Part shown: in pieces, positions 1 through 5,547 of the stretch
Position numbering within the stretch: position 1 is the stretch's first letter
How the letters are laid out: the number at the start of each line of letters is the position of its first letter
Assembly: GCA_038223055.1 (NCBI GenBank)
Contig: JBBRHF010000219.1
Coordinates: 1-6,168, forward strand
DNA from: JBBRHF01 sp038223055
GTDB taxonomy: Bacteria; Actinomycetota; Actinomycetes; JACCUZ01
Direction of reading: 5' to 3'
Length of the DNA: 6,168 bases
Notes under the pieces: generated by a model
What the model saw: the letters and a program-made list of their open reading frames with translations, nothing else
What the model was told of the DNA's origin: nothing
Database searches by the model: none
Program-made: the position numbers and the translations under genes

Positions 1-288
1 CAGGTGCCGGCCGAGCGCTGGCTGCAGTTTTCTTGGCCGCCGCGATGGCACTACGACGTCCTTCGCGCCCTGGACCACTTCCGCCGCACCGGGGGCGCCC
101 CGGACCGGCGGGTCGCCGAGGCCGTTCAGCTCGTCCGGGACCAGCGCCAAGTCGACGGCACCTGGCTGCTCGAGAACACCCACCCAGGCGAGACCCACGT
201 CGAGTTCGAGGACGGCGACGGACGCCCCAGCCGGTGGAACACGCTGCGGGCGCTGCGCGTCCTCGACTGGTACGACGGCCGACAGTAG
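1..288 (+). CDS. Squalene-cyclase-like / prenyltransferase-repeat protein, C-terminal fragment (5' end outside window)
   Basis: The frame is open from the first base (CAG, then GTG at 4) to TAG at 286-288, so about 95 C-terminal residues are visible and the true start lies to the left. The GTG at position 4 is unlikely to be the start. Seen: an RWHYDVLRAL segment, then DQRQVDGTWLLEN, which fits the QW-type repeat (Q-x3-G-x-W) of squalene/hopene cyclases and related alpha-alpha barrel proteins, then PSRWNTLRALRVLDWY at the end. Actinomycetes carry many stand-alone proteins of this type annotated as squalene cyclase or terpene-cyclase-like, usually without known substrate. The catalytic part is not in the window, so no reaction can be assigned. 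Its 3' end converges on the GAF-GGDEF-EAL gene, and no functional link between them is evident. Coding status is fairly sure; the family is moderately sure. Confidence 0.75.
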   Translation, partial: QVPAERWLQFSWPPRWHYDVLRALDHFRRTGGAPDRRVAEAVQLVRDQRQVDGTWLLENTHPGETHVEFEDGDGRPSRWNTLRALRVLDWYDGRQ

Positions 289-359
289 CTCGCGTCCACA
301 GCCTGGAGGAGGAACGGTCAAGCCGCTTGGTCATCCTCAGGACGCCGCCTTCGGTGCGC

Positions 360-376
360 CGGATCGAGGCGATCCG
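360..376. terminator. Short hairpin between convergent genes, possible terminator
   Basis: CGGATC, a five-base loop GAGGC, then GATCCG form a perfect 6-bp stem in the gap between the convergent genes ending at 288 (plus) and 507 (minus). There is no T-tract on either side, so factor-independent termination is uncertain. The position between two converging stops is the main argument. The rest of 289-506 shows no convincing gene. A minus-strand frame from a GTG at 469 stays open only because the DNA is GC-rich, and it has no ribosome binding site. Confidence 0.25.
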
Positions 377-506
377 CCCGGGTGTGCGGCGCCCGCGGTG
401 CTGGACCTGGACCCGGTCACCGACCCGGCAGGCCGCGCCGGTGGCAATGACGAGGTATTGGACGTGCACGAGGGGAGGCGGGCTGGGGACCCGTTGAGGC
501 CAGCGT

Positions 507-2399
507 TCAGGAGTCCCGAAGCCGTCGGGCGTGTAGCCGGGCCGCGGTGCCCGACAGGCCGGCCGCCTCGGGCAGTGCGACGGTCTCCGCGGCCAGGGCG
601 GTCACGAGGGCGGCGGCGGGAATGGGGCGAGAGTGGAGGAAGCCTTGATAGAAGTCGCACCCGAGGTCCCCAACCAGCGTCAGCTGGCGGGGGGTCTCGA
701 CTCCCTCGGCGACCACGGACATCCCGAGGCCGTGCGCGAGCCCGACGATGGCGGTGACGATGACGCGGCTGGCCGGGTCCGCATCGAGGCCTTCGACGAA
801 GGACCGGTCGATCTTGACCACGTCCACGGGGAATTCCTTGAGATAGGTCAACGAGGAGTAGCCGGTTCCGAAGTCGTCCAGCGCGAGCAGGACGCCGACC
901 TGCTTGAGGTCGCCGAGCACGAGCTTGGCCCGGTGGGCGTCCTGGATGAAGACGCTCTCGGTGAGTTCGAGGGTGACCGAGCGCGGTGCGGTGCCGGTCT
1001 GGGCGAGCATGCCCGCGACGGTCGCGGCGAAGTCCGGGGCCATCAGCTGATGTACGGACACGTTCACCGCGACCTCGAGGGTGGCGCCGGTCCCGGCCCG
1101 CCAGGACTGCCGGTCCTCGCACGCCTGACGCAGCATCCAACGGCCGATGCCATCGATCAGCCCGGACTGCTCGGCCAGCGGAACCGTCACGTCGGGGCTG
1201 ATCTCTCCCAGGCTCGGGTGCGTCCAACGCAGCAGCGCCTCGGCGCCGACGACCCGGCCGCCGGCGGTAGCCACGATCGGCTGATACTCGGCGCGCAGCT
1301 GGCCCAATGACAGCGCCGAGCGCAGGTCGCGGTTGAGGTCCTCGCGGAAGCGCACCTTCTTCTGCTCGCGCAGGTCGATGACGCCGTGCCGGGCGCCGCC
1401 GGCCCGCTTGGCCTGGTACATGGCGGTGTCGGCGTCGCGCAGCAGCTGGTGCGGCAGGTCGTCACCACGGCCCGAGAATGCGATGCCGACGCTGGCGCTG
1501 ACCTGCACCTCGCCGGTGGACAGCGCGAAGCCCGCTTCGAAGGAGGCCTCGATGCGCTTGGCCAGTGGCTCGACCTGGGCGGCCTCCGCAAGGTCCTCAC
1601 AGAGGATCACGAACTCGTCGCCGGACAGCCGGGCCAGCGTGTCGCCGGGCCGGATCAGGCCGGTCAGCCGCCCGGCGACGGCCACCAGCAGCTCGTCGCC
1701 GGCGTGGTGGCCGTACCGGTCGTTGACACCCTTGAACTGGTCGAGGTCCGCGAACAGCACGGCTACTAGCAGCCCGGATCGCCGGGCGCGCGCCACCGCG
1801 TGCTCGAGCCGCTGCACCAGAAGGGTCCGGTTCGGCAGGCCGGTCAGCGCGTCGTGCAGGGAACTCTCCAGCAGGTTCGCCGAGGATTCCTCCATGGACG
1901 CCCGCGCCTGGGCGCTGAGCAGGTAGGCAGCGGCGACGTCGGCGAGCGTCTGCGCGGCCGCCATCACCTCCGCCGGCAGCGGGCCGGACTCGGTGCAGTA
2001 CAGGTCCAGCGCGCCGAGCTGATCCTCCCCGTGCCGCAGCGGGAACGTGAACACCGCCGCCAGGCCGGCGTCCAAGGCCTGCGGCGCGAACCTGGCGAAC
2101 CTGTCGTCGTGCCGCAGGTCCGGCACGGACACCGCCTCGCCGGTGGTGAACGCCAGCACGCACGGCCCCTCGCCCAGCTTGCTCTGCAGCTTCTCGAACA
2201 CCAACGCCGACCGATCCGACGCCGCGACGTATTGCGGGTCCTCACCCGAGGTGATCAGGGTGACGCCTGCGGCGCTGACCGGCAGCACATCCACGATGCG
2301 CAGCACCAGGTGATCCAGGATCGCCTGAATCGGGAAGTCGGTGACCAGAGTGCGCGCAAACTCGCTGAGCACCTCGGCGAGACGACGATTCAATCCCAC
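507..2399 (-). CDS. GAF-GGDEF-EAL protein, predicted bifunctional c-di-GMP cyclase/phosphodiesterase
   Basis: A 630-residue cytoplasmic protein without membrane segments that is predicted to make and/or degrade c-di-GMP. The GTG start at 2399 is chosen because GAGG (2405-2408) lies five bases upstream, and because the frame above it lacks protein character (rich in Arg, Pro and Ser) and runs through the transposon remnant. A GAF domain spans about 15-165 (GEGPC at 77-81, then VPDLRHDDRFARFAP, the ANTAR-type GAF style), followed by a short helical linker. GGDEF spans about 180-340: DALTGLPN at 183-190, metal-ligand Asp218, SGDEF at 259-263 and an RxxD inhibitory site (RPGD, 250-253) five residues before it. 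EAL spans about 355-605: EAL at 387-389, N446, E478 in LELTE, DDFGTG at 508-513, K529 in KID, E565 and Q585 of YQGF. No catalytic residue looks missing, so both activities are possible. Many such tandem proteins use GGDEF only to bind GTP and stimulate the EAL domain. The GAF ligand is unknown. It is transcribed away from the ABM/cyclase pair. Confidence 0.93.
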   Translation of the reverse strand: MGLNRRLAEVLSEFARTLVTDFPIQAILDHLVLRIVDVLPVSAAGVTLITSGEDPQYVAASDRSALVFEKLQSKLGEGPCVLAFTTGEAVSVPDLRHDDRFARFAPQALDAGLAAVFTFPLRHGEDQLGALDLYCTESGPLPAEVMAAAQTLADVAAAYLLSAQARASMEESSANLLESSLHDALTGLPNRTLLVQRLEHAVARARRSGLLVAVLFADLDQFKGVNDRYGHHAGDELLVAVAGRLTGLIRPGDTLARLSGDEFVILCEDLAEAAQVEPLAKRIEASFEAGFALSTGEVQVSASVGIAFSGRGDDLPHQLLRDADTAMYQAKRAGGARHGVIDLREQKKVRFREDLNRDLRSALSLGQLRAEYQPIVATAGGRVVGAEALLRWTHPSLGEISPDVTVPLAEQSGLIDGIGRWMLRQACEDRQSWRAGTGATLEVAVNVSVHQLMAPDFAATVAGMLAQTGTAPRSVTLELTESVFIQDAHRAKLVLGDLKQVGVLLALDDFGTGYSSLTYLKEFPVDVVKIDRSFVEGLDADPASRVIVTAIVGLAHGLGMSVVAEGVETPRQLTLVGDLGCDFYQGFLHSRPIPAAALVTALAAETVALPEAAGLSGTAARLHARRLRDS

Positions 2400-2404
2400 G
2401 GTTT

Positions 2405-2408
2405 CCTC
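2405..2408 (-). promoter_or_regulatory. Ribosome binding site deciding the GTG start of the GAF-GGDEF-EAL gene
   Basis: On the minus strand the sequence reads GAGGAAACC then GTG. The GAGG core is five bases from the GTG at 2399-2397. No ATG, GTG or TTG in the same frame occurs in the preceding 120 bases, so this fixes the likely start. A TTG two codons downstream is the only close alternative. Confidence 0.55.
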
Positions 2409-2429
2409 GGTCTCTGTGTAATCGGCCGC

Positions 2430-2450
2430 GGGGTCCAGGTGGGGTCCAGG
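2430..2450. repeat. Tandem 10-bp direct repeat (GGGGTCCAGG, 11-bp period)
   Basis: GGGGTCCAGG occurs at 2430-2439 and again, perfectly, at 2441-2450. The 11-bp centre-to-centre spacing is about one helical turn. The repeat lies 31-51 bases upstream of the GTG start of the GAF-GGDEF-EAL gene, between that start and a candidate -10 box. Spacing of one turn would put both copies on the same DNA face, as in operators bound by head-to-tail dimers. No known consensus is recognised, so an operator role is inference. Confidence 0.35.
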
Positions 2451-2459
2451 CGATGGGAA

Positions 2460-2487
2460 ATAGTAGGGGGGAAGGCTACCGCGCGAA
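2460..2487 (-). promoter_or_regulatory. Candidate promoter of the GAF-GGDEF-EAL gene
   Basis: The minus strand carries TACTAT (2465-2460), a four-of-six match to a -10 box, with a weak TTCGCG (2487-2482) 16 bases upstream in the -35 position. Transcription would start near 2453, giving a leader of about 54 bases that contains the tandem direct repeat. The local AT-rich patch (GGAAATAGTAG on the plus strand) stands out in this GC-rich gap. The match is weak and no sigma factor can be assigned. Confidence 0.25.
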
Positions 2488-2586
2488 CGACCATCGCCGG
2501 ACGTTATCTCAAACTCCCTCCTGAATGACCGGCCTACAGGCCGACGGCGGCGCGGCGCGGTCAGCCGATGTGACGCAGTCAGGTCC

Positions 2587-2611
2587 GGGGTCTGCTGCAG
2601 GTCCGGTTGAC
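2587..2611 (-). repeat. Possible degenerate terminal repeat of an IS3-type element
   Basis: Just beyond the stop of the transposase remnant, the minus strand reads GTCAACCGGACCTGCAGCAG followed by ACCCC. Many IS3-family elements end shortly after the transposase stop with a sequence of this general style (GTCAACC... ending in a C-rich tip). The opposite end was not found, so this is an inference from position and style. Confidence 0.25.
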
Positions 2612-2626
2612 GGCGGTTGCGACTGA

Positions 2627-2812
2627 TCATGCTGCTGTCACTGCTGCGTGAGGTGCGAAGCCTGGCTCGAACTCGAAGGGCCTGAGCTTGCCGAGGCGCG
2701 CTGTCGGCGGCGGTTGTTGGTGTGCTCGATCCAGAACACGATCGCGCAGTGCACTCTTCTCGCGGGTGCGCCAGATCCTGGTACACCACGCCGGCGTGGC
2801 CGCGCGTACCAT
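2627..2812 (-). pseudogene. IS3-family transposase (orfB/integrase) C-terminal remnant, frameshifted
   Basis: Only the last 50-60 residues of a DDE integrase-type transposase are recognisable, and they are split over two frames. In the frame ending at the TGA (2629-2627) one sees IWRTRE near 2770, and later LGKLRPFEFEPGFAPH to the stop. In the adjacent frame, about 2749-2695, lies CAIVFWIEHTNNRRRQRA. Joined, they give the typical IS3 orfB tail (TRE..., FWIEH-Y/N-NRRRQRALGKL-P-EFE). Two compensating indels, near 2750 and 2695, explain the frame switches. The N-terminal catalytic part is absent, so the copy is dead. It sits in the gap between the divergent c-di-GMP genes and records a past insertion next to the ABM operon. 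Family assignment is by motif recognition only. Confidence 0.6.
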
Positions 2813-2820
2813 CGTCGAGT

Positions 2821-2940
2821 GTGAGGGAGCCGGACAATGTCAAGGTGGGCGCGTCAGGTCCACGGCGTGCCTCTCGCGTCCACGGTCGCGTTTCACCGCT
2901 GCTCGAGGCGGGGTCCGGACGCCTGGTGGTCGCGGCATGA
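2821..2940 (+). CDS. Doubtful small frame (39 aa) overlapping the ABM start by ATGA
   Basis: GTG at 2821 opens a 39-residue frame that ends at TGA 2938-2940 and overlaps the ATG (2937) of the ABM gene in an ATGA. Its codons end mostly in G or C, as in the real genes here, and the C-terminal stretch SPLLEAGSGRLVVAA looks protein-like. It has no clear ribosome binding site and no recognisable family, and it starts right where the transposase remnant ends. It could be a leader peptide coupled to the ABM gene, the tail of a gene truncated by the insertion, or chance. Confidence 0.2.
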   Translation: MREPDNVKVGASGPRRASRVHGRVSPLLEAGSGRLVVAA

Positions 2941-3341
2941 TCGATCAGGGTGGTTGTGCCCGCGCGTTTGTGGTCAGTAGTGAGGTCACGATCTCCGCTG
3001 ACGCCGCGGGGACCCTGGAGCGGGCGTTCTTGGAGCGAGTGCACCTGGTCGAGTCGGCTCCGGGGTTCCAGCGGATTGAGATCTGGCGGGATCTCACCCA
3101 GGTGGGCGCCTTCCAGATGGTGTCGTGGTGGGACAGCGTGGAGAGTTTCCGGCGCTACATGCGCTCCCCTGAGCATAGGTTGTCCCACGCACGCATTCCG
3201 ACGGCGCCCGAGAAGCCTCGCGGCGCCGGCGTGCGTCGTTACGAGCTGTTGCCGGACCGCGGGCGCGGCGCGGAGCAGTGTCCGGCGGACGCAGGTGTTT
3301 CATGGTCGGTCTCGAGCGAGCTGCGTGGCCGCAGCGGATGA
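2937..3341 (+). CDS. Antibiotic biosynthesis monooxygenase (ABM) domain protein, haem-degrading-like fold
   Basis: A 134-residue small cytoplasmic protein. Residues about 10-105 show the dimeric alpha-beta ABM pattern: FVVSSEVTI (beta 1), a helix ERAFLERVHLVES, APGFQRIEIWRD at 41-52, QMVSWWDSVESFRRYMRSPEH at 60-80 and H84. The WxSxxxF...S-EH...H layout is shared with IsdG/HmoA/MhuD-type haem oxygenases and with quinone-forming monooxygenases. Aligned by eye to MhuD, W65 falls at the conserved Trp and a His at 80 or 84 near the haem ligand, but the catalytic Asn of beta 1 appears to be Ser (S14 or S15). Haem degradation is therefore uncertain. The last 25 residues are not family-like and run into the next gene. 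The ATG at 2937 is chosen from the domain start; its ribosome binding site is weak. The gene ends in an ATGA overlap with the cobalamin-linked cyclase, so the two are very likely co-transcribed and translationally coupled. Confidence 0.85.
   Translation: MIDQGGCARAFVVSSEVTISADAAGTLERAFLERVHLVESAPGFQRIEIWRDLTQVGAFQMVSWWDSVESFRRYMRSPEHRLSHARIPTAPEKPRGAGVRRYELLPDRGRGAEQCPADAGVSWSVSSELRGRSG
3338..3341 (+). promoter_or_regulatory. ATGA stop-start overlap coupling the ABM gene and the B12-linked cyclase
   Basis: The TGA of the ABM gene (3339-3341) shares bases with the ATG (3338-3340) of the cyclase. The sequence before it (GCCGCAGCGG) has no good Shine-Dalgarno, which favours reinitiation by ribosomes finishing the ABM gene. 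If translation instead begins at ATG 3302, the weak GCAGG eight bases upstream would serve, and the overlap would be 40 bases. Confidence 0.55.
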
Positions 3342-5155
3342 CGCAGGACCCACCGGCGGCGGAGGCCCTCCCCGTCGTACCCCGGGCTCTGTTCGAGGCG
3401 ACGCGATCCCTGTTGCAACTGCACACTGCCGTGGATGCCCGACGCGTCGCATCGGGCCTGATCCGCGGACTGGGCGGCGCCGTGGTCGCGGGCGGCACCG
3501 CTGGCGTCGACATCCTCCAGGCCGACGTGTCGTTCGGTGAGGGCGGCCCGTTGGTGGCCGCCGCTGCACCCGGAAGCGCAGCCCGGGCGCTCCTGGACCG
3601 GTACTTGACGCCTTTCCTGCTCGACGCCCATCGAGCGCTTGAGCTCGGCGGACGGGTGGAGCGGCTCGCCGAGACCGCCTCGCTCGACGTGATGACCGGC
3701 CTGCCCAACCGTCGCACGCTCGAGCATGCGCTGGGCCGGCTCACCCTCGACGACACCGTGATCATCCTCGACCTCGACCATTTCAAACGGATCAACGACG
3801 AGCACGGGCACGCGGCCGGTGACGAGGTGCTGCGCGTGTTCGCCCGCGTCCTGCTCGGCATCGTTCGGGCTCGCGACTTCATCGGTCGCTACGGAGGAGA
3901 GGAGTTCGTGGTCATCCTGGGGGGCTCGACCGGCGCGGACCCGTTCCTTCAACGCCTGAGCAATGAATGGCTCAGCCATCGACCGTACCCGGTCACATTC
4001 TCGGCCGGCATCGCCCGCTCCACCCCAAGTCCCGACCAGACCATGGCCATGGCCGACGAAGCCCTCTACCGCGCCAAGAACGCGGGGCGAGACAGGTGGA
4101 GCTGGGCCACAACGCCGCAGTCCCAGGGCAGGGACCAGTCGCGTGTCAACGTTCAGGCTTATCTCGACGATGCGGTCCGGGGCAATCGGCGCCCGGCGGT
4201 CCGGCTCGCACTTGGCCTGCTCGATAATCGAGTCTCGTTCGAGCAGATCGTGGCCGAGCTGCTCGCCGTCGCCCAACGGGAGGTCGGCGAGCGCTGGTAC
4301 CGCAACGAGCTGACCGCGGCCGACGAGCATCTGGCCTCTGGTGTGGCCGCTGCCGCGTTGGACGCGCTGGCCAGCACTGCTGGTTTCGCAGCAGGCGACG
4401 GGCACACCGTGGTCACCTGCGCGGACGGTGACTGGCACTCGCTCGCGGCGCAGATGCTGGGCGAATCTCTGCGGGCGTGCGGCCAGGGCGTCACCGTGCT
4501 CGGCGCCTCGACGCCAGCCGACGTGGTGTCCGAGTTCCTGGCCCGCACGGGGGGCGACTCGCTGGCGATCTCGAGCAGCCTGCCCATCTTCTTCCCGGGC
4601 GCGGTGGCCCTCGTGGATGCCGCGCACCGGCAAGGCATTCCGGTTCTCGTGGGAGGCCGGGCGTTCGGTCGCGACGCGCGCCGGGCTGTGCACCTGGGCG
4701 CCGACGCCTGGGCCGCGACCGCCTCGGAGGCGGCCACGATCCTCGCGGGATGGCGGGCCGAGCCCCCTGCAATCAACCGCGAGCCCACCCACCTCCATCC
4801 AGTAGCGCGCGACCTCTTCGTGCGCGCGAACGCGCTGGGTGCCGCCGCCTTCGATGGGCTCGTCACCCGCTTTGCGCCGATGGACACCTACGATGCGCGC
4901 CAGCTCGCTCGCACCCGTGAGGACCTCGTATTCATCGTCCAGTTCCTGGCCGCCGCGATCGTCGTATCGGACGAGTCGATCTTCACGGAGTTCACCCAAT
5001 GGCTGCAAACACTTCTCGTACATCGAGGAGTGCCGCCGCACGCCCTGATCTCCGGGCTCGACGTACTGCACCCGCTCATCAACGCCATCGACGCGCCAGC
5101 CGCGCAGCTGCTCCTCCTGGGCCGACAAGCCCTCCTCGACCGCAGGTCACCCTGA
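3338..5155 (+). CDS. Diguanylate cyclase fused to a CarH-type cobalamin-binding (Wx9EH) sensor, candidate photoreceptor
   Basis: A 605-residue soluble protein predicted to make c-di-GMP from two GTP under control of a bound cobalamin. Residues 1-105: an unassigned N-terminal region with a VDI...VSFGEGGPL segment that may be a small sensory fold. GGDEF, about 112-255: DVMTGLPNRRTLE, D145/D147, GGEEF at 186-190 and an RxxD inhibitory site (RARD, 177-180) five residues before it, so it looks active and feedback-controlled. About 270-345: a four-helix B12 cap with W320, nine residues, then E330-H331, the exact Wx9EH signature of CarH/LitR light sensors. About 355-470: a Rossmann B12 domain with DWHSLA (H367 as lower axial ligand), SSSL at 412-415 and VLVGGRAFG at 436-444. 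About 480-605: an all-helical domain of unknown role. The ATG at 3338 is chosen for the ATGA overlap; ATG 3302 and GTG 3278 are alternatives adding 12 or 20 residues. Domain calls are strong; light sensing is inference. Confidence 0.93.
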   Translation: MTQDPPAAEALPVVPRALFEATRSLLQLHTAVDARRVASGLIRGLGGAVVAGGTAGVDILQADVSFGEGGPLVAAAAPGSAARALLDRYLTPFLLDAHRALELGGRVERLAETASLDVMTGLPNRRTLEHALGRLTLDDTVIILDLDHFKRINDEHGHAAGDEVLRVFARVLLGIVRARDFIGRYGGEEFVVILGGSTGADPFLQRLSNEWLSHRPYPVTFSAGIARSTPSPDQTMAMADEALYRAKNAGRDRWSWATTPQSQGRDQSRVNVQAYLDDAVRGNRRPAVRLALGLLDNRVSFEQIVAELLAVAQREVGERWYRNELTAADEHLASGVAAAALDALASTAGFAAGDGHTVVTCADGDWHSLAAQMLGESLRACGQGVTVLGASTPADVVSEFLARTGGDSLAISSSLPIFFPGAVALVDAAHRQGIPVLVGGRAFGRDARRAVHLGADAWAATASEAATILAGWRAEPPAINREPTHLHPVARDLFVRANALGAAAFDGLVTRFAPMDTYDARQLARTREDLVFIVQFLAAAIVVSDESIFTEFTQWLQTLLVHRGVPPHALISGLDVLHPLINAIDAPAAQLLLLGRQALLDRRSP

Positions 5156-5386
5156 CCGATCGCGAAGGCCACATGGCCGGTTCGCCGCGCAAACAACATC
5201 GGCACAAAACCCTCGCCACACCCGGGCCTTACTCTCATGCCACCGGTCGCACTTTCGAGACGAGGCATACAGACGGAGACGCCCGAATTGGCATGCGTCG
5301 AGTAGTGCCATCTCCGGAGTGACGGCCTTGCCTCCGCCCATCTGAACTTGTGCTTCAACAGGCTTGACCCTCGCGGCACCGGACAT
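5147..5386 (-). CDS. Possible small hypothetical protein (79 aa), weak
   Basis: ATG at 5386 is preceded on the minus strand by GATGAGGG with six bases between GAGGG and the start, a fair ribosome binding site. The frame runs to TGA at 5149-5147, overlapping the last nine bases of the convergent cyclase gene. The product is basic and cysteine-containing (SGAARVKPVEAQVQMGGG at the start, LLDACQFGRLRLYASSRK in the middle), with no family or membrane segment recognised. Third-position GC is clearly lower than in the sure genes, and it would be transcribed through the candidate terminator hairpin. It may be spurious or a horizontally acquired fragment. Confidence 0.2.
   Translation of the reverse strand: MSGAARVKPVEAQVQMGGGKAVTPEMALLDACQFGRLRLYASSRKCDRWHESKARVWRGFCADVVCAANRPCGLRDRSG
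5162..5185 (+). terminator. Hairpin just after the cyclase stop, possible terminator
   Basis: GCGAAGGCC, a four-base loop ACAT, then GGCC-GG-TTCGC can pair as nine base pairs with a two-base bulge (5179-5180). It begins six bases after the TGA at 5153-5155. There is no T-tract, which is common for actinomycete terminators. Placement directly behind an operon end supports the call. It could also be an RNA-stabilising 3' stem. Confidence 0.4.
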
Positions 5387-5547
5387 GACGTGCCCTCATC
5401 CGTGTGACGGACCGACTGTCATTCCGATGTGATCGTGGACTGCATTCGAAGGCGAGTCTCTGGTTCAGTCAGGCGTCCCTCCGGAACTCACATATTGAGT
5501 CCAGCCATCTTCAACGCTGCTGTCGCCCGGGGTGAGCCAGGTCATGA
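5387..5547. other. Intergenic stretch without supported features
   Basis: This segment has somewhat lower GC than the genes, and I see no gene, RNA gene, repeat array or clear promoter in it. A plus-strand frame crosses its right half but has no ribosome binding site and no protein-like composition. Confidence 0.4.

Noticed and set aside
289..469. Minus frame from GTG 469 with a GDRVQVQHRGRRTPGRI segment resembling a small beta-barrel protein
   Set aside because: No ribosome binding site, it runs on antisense through the squalene-cyclase-like gene, and the resemblance is too short to trust.
337..1227. A 296-residue minus frame inside and beyond the EAL region
   Set aside because: Low-complexity Arg/Pro/Gly composition and no motifs; it is a frame-shifted shadow of the EAL coding sequence.
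2516..2522. Perfect Shine-Dalgarno-like AGGAGGG on the minus strand
   Set aside because: No in-frame ATG, GTG or TTG follows at a suitable distance; the only nearby TTG is out of frame and meets a stop after one more codon. Probably chance.
2400..2936. Cobalamin riboswitch in front of the ABM/B12-cyclase operon
   Set aside because: Looked for the B12-box core (such as GCCACTG) and associated stems and did not find them.
2400..3188. N-terminal extension of the GAF-GGDEF-EAL frame (it stays open to 3188, which would give an 893-residue protein)
   Set aside because: The extra 263 residues are Arg/Pro/Ser-rich with no domain, run antisense through the ABM gene and the transposase remnant, and a GTG with a good ribosome binding site sits right before the GAF domain.
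3239..5128. A 629-residue open frame on the minus strand, opposite the B12-linked cyclase
   Set aside because: It is an antisense shadow produced by high third-position GC. The plus frame carries unmistakable GGDEF and B12 motifs; the minus frame carries none.
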